A DNA stretch of 5,236 nt from Actinomycetes bacterium (lineage in GTDB: Bacteria > Actinomycetota > Acidimicrobiia > Acidimicrobiales > Acidimicrobiaceae), in the NCBI GenBank assembly GCA_021844725.1, contig JAKBSX010000278.1:1-5236 (forward strand), read 5' to 3'. Below the pieces are notes generated by a model. That model ran no database searches, was not told the DNA's origin, and worked only from the letters and a program-made list of their open reading frames with translations. Positions 1-4,993 of the stretch are shown one piece after another (positions within the stretch are counted from its first letter, which is position 1; every line of letters begins with the position of its first letter). A program made the translations under genes and the position numbers.

Positions 1-436
1 CAACCATCTTGCGTTGCCCTCCTGATAGGCTCCCGGCAGGCTCGTTTAGCCTGCCACCTAATTCAGGGAACAGTGCGAGCACTGTCTCAAGGCCCGCATC
101 GAAGGACCTGTTCCGATTTGTCATTGCACCAAGCTGTAGATTCTCTTTAACACTGAGTGATGGGAAAATACCCTGTTCGCTCATGAACGCCAGACCCTTG
201 CGTGCTCTTTTGGCAGTGCTCGCCTTGGTTACGTCGTCTCCAAAGAGCGAGACGGTGCCGCCGGAAGTGGGTAGTAGACCTACAATGGCGCGCAAGAGCG
301 TTGACTTTCCTGCACCGTTGGCTCCAAGAATCACTATAGCTTGCCCTAGATCGACTGTCAGGGAGAGTTCTCGTACCACAGCCATACCAGAGTATGCAAT
401 TGTGACGTCTTTGACTTCAAGAGCTGGAGCTGCCAC
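1..436 (-). CDS. livF: LivF-type ABC transporter ATPase, C-terminus cut off by window edge
   Basis: ATP-hydrolysing subunit of the branched-chain amino acid ABC importer; it sits on the cytoplasmic face and pairs with LivG to drive the LivH/LivM pore. The 145 visible codons show an A-loop Tyr15, Walker A GANGAGKST at residues 38-46, a family block IFPSLSVKENL at 90-100 that matches the Q-loop region of LivF, and the canonical ABC signature LSGGQ at 137-141. Walker B, the D-loop and the H-loop lie beyond the window; a normal LivF is about 235 residues, so roughly 90 are missing because of the window edge and not a mutation. The chosen start is GTG at 436; a TTG one codon upstream (439) is equally possible. 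AGAAGG lies 6 nt before the TTG and 9 nt before the GTG. The start overlaps the livG end by 20 nt, suggesting translational coupling. The family assignment is firm; the substrate is not known. Confidence 0.93.
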   Translation of the reverse strand, partial: MAAPALEVKDVTIAYSGMAVVRELSLTVDLGQAIVILGANGAGKSTLLRAIVGLLPTSGGTVSLFGDDVTKASTAKRARKGLAFMSEQGIFPSLSVKENLQLGAMTNRNRSFDAGLETVLALFPELGGRLNEPAGSLSGGQRKMV

Positions 437-1130
437 CAAGAAACACCTTCTTCACCTGTTCGTCTTGCAATGCCGAGGCGAGTGAGCCAGCGAAAATTTC
501 TTTGCCGGCATTTAATACAAGAACTCGGTCTGCTACTCTGTCCAGAAAGCCTAATAAATGCTCAACAACTACTAGTGATCGATCATCAGCGATGTTACGC
601 AGGAGATGAGCTATGCCATCTAGTTCAGATGGCATTAGACCTGCGGCTAGCTCATCCACAAACAATACACGAGGCGACATTAGCAATGCGCGACCCAGAT
701 CGAGCATCTTTTTGTGGGTCGAATTTAGGCTTCCTGCTAGTTTGTCTATCACCTCGTTAAGTCCTACCAATTCGGCAACCTCAGCGATCCCTAAAGTGAC
801 CGTAGATGCATGGTTCAGTGCAACTTCAAAATTCTCTCGCACGGTTAGGTCGAGGAAGGGTTTTGGTATTTGAAATGTTCTATTGATGCCGGATCGAGCT
901 AATCTATCGGCGCGCATGCCGGTCACGTTGTTGCCTTCAAGCATCACGGAGCCGGCGGTGGGATGATAAAGACCACATATGGTGTTGATGACGGTGGTTT
1001 TTCCTGATCCATTCGGTCCTACGAGGCCGAGGACTTCGCCAGCATCGAGTGAGAATGATACTCCGTCGACGGCACGCAGGCCACCGAAGGCTTGTGAAAG
1101 TCCTGTTACTTCTAAAACATGTTCACTCAT
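417..1130 (-). CDS. livG: LivG-type ABC transporter ATPase with degenerate signature motif
   Basis: Second cytoplasmic ATPase of the importer, 237 residues, close to the usual LivG length. Visible motifs are aromatic Phe15 (A-loop position), Walker A GPNGSGKTT at 38-46, the LivG block INRTFQIPKPF at 82-92 with Q-loop Gln87, Walker B VLFVDE at 155-160 with catalytic Glu160, a D-loop-like AAGLMPSE at 162-169 and the H-loop His191 in VVVEH. The ABC signature is abnormal: where LSGGQ or LSYGQ is expected, residues 135-139 read LNSTH, followed by a normal-looking helix ending GRALLMSP. Walker B is followed by Leu instead of the usual Pro. The ATG at 1130 is chosen because AAGGA (1137-1141) precedes it by 6 nt and homology begins there; the open frame runs further upstream only as a shadow of livM. 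The ATG shares one base with the livM TGA. Sure of family; effect of the altered motif is inference. Confidence 0.95.
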   Translation of the reverse strand: MSEHVLEVTGLSQAFGGLRAVDGVSFSLDAGEVLGLVGPNGSGKTTVINTICGLYHPTAGSVMLEGNNVTGMRADRLARSGINRTFQIPKPFLDLTVRENFEVALNHASTVTLGIAEVAELVGLNEVIDKLAGSLNSTHKKMLDLGRALLMSPRVLFVDELAAGLMPSELDGIAHLLRNIADDRSLVVVEHLLGFLDRVADRVLVLNAGKEIFAGSLASALQDEQVKKVFLGGSSSS

Positions 1131-2140
1131 CAGTTGTCCTTTGTCGAGAAGCGAGTTGCAAGACTCTTCCCAAGCCCTACCAGTCCTCTCGGAACAAACA
1201 GCACCAGAAGTACAATGATAACTCCGTAGATCAGTTCGAAGTACTGTGGATTCGAGATGCCAACGGCTGAATAGACCGCATAGAGGATGATAGCTCCAAG
1301 GGTGGGCCCCCACAGAGAACCAGTACCGCCGAAGAGGGCGAATACGATTGCGAAGACCGAGATAGCGGAGCTAAAGACGGCGGTTGGGTAAAAAACTGAA
1401 GTTGCCCAGCCGAACAGGGCTCCAGCCATGCCGGCTAATCCTGCCGCTATTAGCCAGGCAATAGATCTTTGCCTCACCACATTTACGCCAGCCATAGCTG
1501 CAGAATAGGCGTCTTCACGGATGGCGAGGAGTGACATCCCGAATTTTGAGTGCCTTACGTAGTATACCGTGATTAGTGCGATGGCTATGAGGACGACTGC
1601 TGTAACGTAGAACTGTCCCGACGAGTAGACGCCGGCGAGATTTATGCCGAGCGTGCCATTTGTGATCGAACCTAATGAGGGGTTTGAGACTATATCCGCC
1701 AAAGCTTCTGCACCTGCTAAGGTGGCGATTGCGAAATAAGCACCCTTCAGGCGAAATAGCGGCATGAAGATGGCACCGACTATCACCCCACCAAGACCAC
1801 CGACAACTACGCCAAGTACAGCAGGGATGTGAAAGTCAAGTATGGCAAGAGATCCTGCGTAGGCTCCGGCTCCGAAGAAGCCGAAATAGCCGAACGGGAG
1901 ATAGCCAGTGAAGCCATACGAGACATTTATTCCCTGCGCTAGCACCACATAGACCATCATGTAGACCAGTAAAAGTTCATTGTTGTAGAATTGCACGGCA
2001 AGTGCAAAGAACAACACTGGTAACACGATTCCCAATAGGTCAATCAGCTTCTTGCGGTCGCTCAGGGTGGTTGAGATGAGACCAGCTAGGGATCTCCGTG
2101 ATGTAGATGGCTCTTGCTGAGCCGCCACGATGTCAGACAA
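1130..2140 (-). CDS. livM: LivM-type branched-chain amino acid ABC permease
   Basis: Inner-membrane permease that forms the translocation pore with LivH. It has 336 residues: a soluble N-terminal stretch (1-31) rich in Ser, Gln and Arg, then about nine or ten hydrophobic segments (roughly 34-50, 55-73, 84-100, 105-127, 135-150, 177-195, 225-247, 254-271, 277-293, 303-317). Family blocks are visible: GFTGYLPFGYFGFFGAGAYA at 76-95, RLKGAYFAIATLA at 130-142, the cytoplasmic coupling loop FGMSLLAIREDAYSAAMAG at 200-218 (EAA-like, contacts the ATPases), and FGGTGSLWGPTLGA at 270-283. The start is TTG at 2140, supported by a perfect AGGAGG 7 nt upstream; no in-frame ATG occurs until Met61, inside the membrane domain. 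The start lies inside the end of livH (8-nt overlap) and the stop overlaps the livG start by one base (TGATG). Substrate is undetermined. Confidence 0.96.
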   Translation of the reverse strand: MSDIVAAQQEPSTSRRSLAGLISTTLSDRKKLIDLLGIVLPVLFFALAVQFYNNELLLVYMMVYVVLAQGINVSYGFTGYLPFGYFGFFGAGAYAGSLAILDFHIPAVLGVVVGGLGGVIVGAIFMPLFRLKGAYFAIATLAGAEALADIVSNPSLGSITNGTLGINLAGVYSSGQFYVTAVVLIAIALITVYYVRHSKFGMSLLAIREDAYSAAMAGVNVVRQRSIAWLIAAGLAGMAGALFGWATSVFYPTAVFSSAISVFAIVFALFGGTGSLWGPTLGAIILYAVYSAVGISNPQYFELIYGVIIVLLVLFVPRGLVGLGKSLATRFSTKDN

Positions 2141-3011
2141 CTCGAGTCCTCCTGCCCAATAGCCCTTGCGGACGTATCAACATCGTGCCTAGAACCAGAA
2201 CGTAGGGAACCAGGTCCGACCAAGAAGGCACATAAACCTGGGCTAGTTGATACACTATTCCAAATAGTAGTCCTGCCAGGACGGTCCCGATCGGATTTCC
2301 GAGGCTACCAAAGACAATTATTGCAAACGCGATAATTGTCAGACTTACACCTTCCGAGGCCTGGACTCCGCTGAAGATGTAGACAGCCATCACGCCACTG
2401 ACCGCTGCTAAGGCAACTCCAACACCAAAGGTTATCGCAGATACTCGGGTAGCGTTTATGCCAACTGACGCAGCTTCATCAGCGTCAGCCATTATCGCCC
2501 TCGTCTGCCTACCCAGTCTGGAGCGGTATAGATATAGGAAATAGATCAATAGTATCGGTATGGCCACTGCGGCAGCGATGAACCAATCTGATTGGTAGCT
2601 TTGCCCCAGAAACTGAATCGGGGCTGCGGGCAGGGAGCCTGATGGCATACTTCTCTCGTTGTTGCCAAAGCCCAGCGCGGCCAATGCCTCAAGAACCTCT
2701 GACACACCAAAAAAAAGTACGAGTGAGAGTGTCTCGAAGTCCTTTGCGGTTTTCAAACGAGGTATTAGGATGTAATACAGTATGTATCCAAGCGCTATTG
2801 AGAACGGGATTACTATGATCACGGCGATTATTGGGTTAATATGCAACCCGTAGTAGAGCTCCCAGGTAGCGAATCCACCGAGCATTATCATGTCACCATG
2901 TGCAAGGTTGATAATTTTCTGGACGCCGAATACTAGGTTAAGGCCCATTGCCATCAGGGCGTAAAACAGTCCTAGAAGAATTCCACCAACAATGGAATAC
3001 TCGAAAAGCAT
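2133..3011 (-). CDS. livH: LivH-type branched-chain amino acid ABC permease
   Basis: Inner-membrane permease partner of LivM, 292 residues, the usual length for LivH. The N-terminus carries the family block GLFYALMAMGLNLVFGVQKI (14-33) followed by INLAHGDMIMLGG (34-46), which is diagnostic. Hydrophobic segments lie near 6-28, 59-82, 95-112, 143-161, 190-213, 222-236, 242-259 and 266-279. The cytoplasmic coupling loop RLGRQTRAIMADADEAASVG (165-184) matches the EAA-like loop that docks on the ATPases, and GSLGNPIGTVLAGLLFG (235-251) matches the conserved C-terminal block. It ends with a basic tail after LIRPQGLLG, as in the family. The ATG start has GGAG 4 nt upstream (within CGGAGAGGG), a little close but usable. 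It is separated from the binding-protein gene by 70 nt with a hairpin and overlaps livM by 8 nt. Confidence 0.96.
   Translation of the reverse strand: MLFEYSIVGGILLGLFYALMAMGLNLVFGVQKIINLAHGDMIMLGGFATWELYYGLHINPIIAVIIVIPFSIALGYILYYILIPRLKTAKDFETLSLVLFFGVSEVLEALAALGFGNNERSMPSGSLPAAPIQFLGQSYQSDWFIAAAVAIPILLIYFLYLYRSRLGRQTRAIMADADEAASVGINATRVSAITFGVGVALAAVSGVMAVYIFSGVQASEGVSLTIIAFAIIVFGSLGNPIGTVLAGLLFGIVYQLAQVYVPSWSDLVPYVLVLGTMLIRPQGLLGRRTRVV
2148..2153 (-). promoter_or_regulatory. Strong Shine-Dalgarno (AGGAGG) for livM
   Basis: AGGAGG reads on the minus strand within the last codons of livH, 7 nt before the TTG start of livM. It fixes this non-ATG start and supports re-initiation or coupled translation of the overlapping permease genes. 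Confidence 0.85.
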
Positions 3012-3027
3012 CCCTCTCCGATCTAAC

Positions 3028-3059
3028 GTTTAGGGGAGCACATAGGTACTCCCCTAAGC
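3028..3059 (-). promoter_or_regulatory. Intergenic hairpin between binding-protein gene and livH
   Basis: A perfect 9-bp inverted repeat (TTAGGGGAG, 3030-3038, with CTCCCCTAA, 3049-3057) with a 10-nt loop; one mismatch further out is followed by another G-C pair. It starts 24 nt after the binding-protein stop and ends about 17 nt before the livH start codon. No U-run follows on the minus strand, so it does not look like a complete intrinsic terminator. Hairpins at this place in binding-protein operons commonly stabilise or partly terminate the proximal message, so that more binding protein than permease is made. That role is inference here. Confidence 0.6.
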
Positions 3060-3081
3060 ATGTCAATATTTAAGCAGCAGC

Positions 3082-4359
3082 CTATGGAGCCGGATAAACG
3101 GCTGAGGCGCTTGCTGAAGCTGTTGGATATACAACCTTCAACTTTACAGAAGAGGAAGTTGGAAAGAGCTGTGCCAATGGGAGTAGTTCGCCGACCTGGG
3201 CTCCTTCGGAGTTGATCTTGAAATTTCCATTGACTGTGTTCAGGGAGCCAGATACCTTGGTCAACGCGTTTCGCAGCGCTAGCTGGGAAAGTGAGGTAGC
3301 ATTTTTCAAGGCTGCCTGGACTACTAGTCCTGTGTTGTAACCCAATAGTCCAAGGGTGTTATTTGCAGACGGATAGTAGGTCTTTATGTCCGCGAGTAGC
3401 CCCTTGGTGGTTAGCCCCTCTGATACTGAGGTGTAGTTGTTGAAATAGTTTGTTCCATAGGTGTAGGTGTACTCAAGGCCCTTCTTACCCACTTGATTTT
3501 GGAACAGTGATAGGAGCTGACCTGGGAAGACTGTGAAGGTCATAGGAAACTTTACGCCCGACGACTGCAATTGCTCCAAGAAGGCAGTGTCGTTCGGTTG
3601 GTAACCAAGTTCGAGAACCGCGCCTGGGTGAGTGGCCTGTATGGTCTTGATAAGGGTCCCGTAACTCGATGTCGAGGTTGGCACAGCCTGGTAATAACCT
3701 ACTTTGACACCCTCAGCTGTTAGCTTGCTCTTCAATGTCTCGGCTTGGGACTGATCAAAGTCGTTTGAGTCGTAGACAATCGCGACGTTTTTGATTTTTT
3801 TGACCCCGAGATACTGAGCTAGAGGCGATGGCCAGATTGACGACTCGGGAAGATCGCACAAGACTATGTAAGGATTGTTTGGCGTGAAAAATGGAATGCC
3901 AGTTCCACTCTGGTCGAAAAGCAATTGTTTGTGAGCTTGAGCAATCGCTACCGCTGGAGCCGTAAGTACCGAGCCAAAGTCTGCTACGAGGATGTTGACT
4001 TTGTTCTGCGTAATCAGCTGGTTATACAGAACGGACGCAGTTGATGCGCTCGACTGATCGTTGTATGCGACCAATTTCAATGGGATTCGCTTGTGGTAGG
4101 CACCTACATACGCACCGCCCTTTTTGTTCTCTAGCTGGATCCATAGTTTGAGTCCGTCTAGTTCAGGCAGGGAACTCGTCGCGTAGGTACCGGTACCTGC
4201 GTATGCGGTGCCGATCGTAATGTCTTTCGGGGCTGACGATGTGGATGAAGACGATGTGGATGAAGACGATGTGGATGATGATCCGCAGGCTGCTGCCAAA
4301 AGCGACAAAGCAGCCAAGGACATAGACACCGCCATAGCCTTAGAACGAATGAGTTTCAT
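3082..4359 (-). CDS. Lipoprotein substrate-binding protein of the Liv-type ABC transporter (Peripla_BP_6 / LivJ-LivK family)
   Basis: Extracytoplasmic binding protein, 425 residues, that captures the substrate and delivers it to LivH/LivM. Residues 1-25 are a lipoprotein signal peptide: basic MKLIRSK, a hydrophobic core, and the lipobox LAAAC with Cys25 as lipidation site. Residues 26-43 are a Ser/Thr linker coded by a tandem repeat. The mature domain begins at KDITIGTAYAGTGTYA (45-60), the first strand and ligand loop of the family; ADFGSVLTAPAVAIAQ (126-141) matches the conserved second-site loop with Ser130, and VAIVYDSNDFDQSQAETLK (192-210) starts the second lobe. The C-terminus has an Ala/Ser stretch near 413-420. 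The ATG follows GGGGGA by 4 nt. It is first in the operon, as livJ/livK usually are. Ligand residues are too divergent to name the substrate: branched-chain amino acids, amides or other small acids are all possible, so no symbol is given. Confidence 0.95.
   Translation of the reverse strand: MKLIRSKAMAVSMSLAALSLLAAACGSSSTSSSSTSSSSTSSAPKDITIGTAYAGTGTYATSSLPELDGLKLWIQLENKKGGAYVGAYHKRIPLKLVAYNDQSSASTASVLYNQLITQNKVNILVADFGSVLTAPAVAIAQAHKQLLFDQSGTGIPFFTPNNPYIVLCDLPESSIWPSPLAQYLGVKKIKNVAIVYDSNDFDQSQAETLKSKLTAEGVKVGYYQAVPTSTSSYGTLIKTIQATHPGAVLELGYQPNDTAFLEQLQSSGVKFPMTFTVFPGQLLSLFQNQVGKKGLEYTYTYGTNYFNNYTSVSEGLTTKGLLADIKTYYPSANNTLGLLGYNTGLVVQAALKNATSLSQLALRNALTKVSGSLNTVNGNFKINSEGAQVGELLPLAQLFPTSSSVKLKVVYPTASASASAVYPAP
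4234..4278 (-). repeat. Three 15-bp tandem repeats coding the lipoprotein Ser/Thr linker
   Basis: On the coding strand the unit TCATCCACATCGTCT occurs three times in frame (codons 28-42, SSTSS each), the last copy differing only in its final base. The near-perfect DNA identity, despite several alternative Ser codons, points to recent tandem duplication. Copy-number change would lengthen or shorten the linker by 5 residues without a frameshift. Confidence 0.9.
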
Positions 4360-4540
4360 ATTTTCCCCCAGATTGTTCGGCTAACCTCTACGGTGGCTAG
4401 CAATTGCATATTCTATAGCCAGTTGGTCCGACCGAGTGATGTTCACGGCCTAGGTATTGTTTCTTTCATGAATGTTTCATGAAGTGTCAGATTCACAGTA
4501 CAGTTGTAGATGCAGTTGCTCTTTCTGAGGGACTGTTGAT
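4360..4540. other. Upstream region of the transporter operon
   Basis: No gene is visible here. On the minus strand it must hold the operon promoter unless transcription comes from further upstream. I found no convincing -35/-10 pair: TATAGA at about 4413-4418 is the best -10 candidate, but nothing like TTGACA lies 16-18 bp before it. The region contains the double TTCATGAA palindrome and the small perfect palindromes GCTAGC (4396-4401) and GCAATTGC (4400-4407). No terminator hairpin with a U-run was seen. Confidence 0.5.
4465..4483. promoter_or_regulatory. Double TTCATGAA palindrome, candidate operator
   Basis: Two identical 8-bp palindromes (4465-4472 and 4476-4483) separated by 3 bp form TTCATGAA-N3-TTCATGAA. 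The units are 11 bp apart centre to centre, about one helical turn, so a regulator could bind both on the same DNA face. The element lies 106-124 nt before the binding-protein start codon, a plausible place for an activator or repressor site of the liv operon. No regulator is encoded in the window and I cannot name one. Confidence 0.45.
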
Positions 4541-4684
4541 TTAGTTGGGGTGGCGCTTCTCTTTGTTAGCTCGACTTTTGTATTTTCGCCGCTGGGTTGT
4601 AGGAATATAATTAACATGAGTCCGGATAGGGCGTCGAGTCTTTCGATTCGTTAGTCGTTTTATCTCGTGGTAGTTGCGGGCCAT
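4541..4684 (-). CDS. Possible small, highly basic protein (47 codons), weakly supported
   Basis: ATG at 4684 is preceded by AAAGGA with 7-nt spacing, a good ribosome binding site. The 47-residue product begins MARNYHEIKRLTNRK and is very rich in Arg, Lys, Thr and Asn, with almost no hydrophobic core, so it could bind nucleic acid or be non-functional. I do not recognise it. The minus strand here is poor in T, which lowers stop-codon frequency and by itself favours Lys/Arg/Thr codons, so chance is a serious alternative. The first 18 bases recur inverted at 5219-5236. The frame also continues in the upstream direction for 36 codons to a TAG, so the ORF may be a fragment of a decayed gene. Confidence 0.2.
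   Translation of the reverse strand: MARNYHEIKRLTNRKTRRPIRTHVNYIPTTQRRKYKSRANKEKRHPN
4667..4684. repeat. Left arm of 18-bp inverted repeat
   Basis: GTGGTAGTTGCGGGCCAT here is the reverse complement of bases 5219-5236 with one mismatch (17 of 18). The arms are 534 bp apart. It may be a terminal inverted repeat of a small mobile element or a repeated coding start; the outer side cannot be compared because the right arm touches the window edge. Confidence 0.5.
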
Positions 4685-4993
4685 ACCATTATCCTTTGTT
4701 GAATATCGTTGTCGGTGCGTTGAGTGTCGACTGCGTTTTAGCCGGATAGGTCGTCTTGGTTTGATCTGGTCTGAGCTGTGTGCTTGCGGGTGCTCGCTGC
4801 TCTACGCACAGGGACTAGGGCTGATTGCGTCGGTATTTGAGCAACCCTGGACCAGGTTCCTGTGGTCTGTCTCCTTCTTTCGTCGGCTTCGTCTCCTGGG
4901 CATGGATTCGCCTTTGAGTTCAGCGAGAATAGCGTTGTGTGCGAGCTGGTCCATAATTACATTGGCCGCTGGTCTCTCCTCAAGGCTCTCGCA

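Larger units (their letters stand above)
4541..4993. other. Long stretch without a convincing gene; possible decayed 3' end of the upstream gene
   Basis: No RNA gene or intact protein gene is evident. The minus-strand frame of the 5236-4994 ORF continues past its TGA for 64 sense codons to a TAG and then for 83 more to a TAA at 4541-4543. One piece, about 4890-4950, translates to plausible protein (MDQLAHNAILAELKGES); nearer 4541 the translation becomes extremely basic. This could be a decayed gene, or a chance result of the low T content of the minus strand. A plus-strand open frame across 4674-5021 starts at TTG without a ribosome binding site and codes an improbable Cys/Arg/Ser-rich product, so I do not call it. 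Confidence 0.3.

Noticed and set aside
35..55. Perfect 8-bp hairpin GGCAGGCT/AGCCTGCC with a 5-nt loop in livF
   Set aside because: In coding sequence, no U-run, and a stem of this length is expected about once by chance in a window this size.
9..485. Long plus-strand open frame opposite livF
   Set aside because: Antisense shadow: the minus strand codes clear Walker A and LSGGQ motifs here.
1131..1313. N-terminal extension of livG by 61 codons
   Set aside because: Lies entirely within livM, has no family similarity, and the ATG at 1130 has its own Shine-Dalgarno and the normal LivG N-terminus.
4606..4611. Perfect TATAAT on the plus strand, followed by an ATG at 4616
   Set aside because: No recognisable -35 at 16-18 bp, no extended -10, and the ATG opens only 12 codons before TAG; likely chance in AT-rich intergenic DNA.
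4630..4652. TTCGATTC resembling a tRNA T-loop and a small CGAGTC/GATTCG stem
   Set aside because: No matching acceptor, D or anticodon arms around it; the stem is short with a G-U pair and no proper U-run for a terminator.
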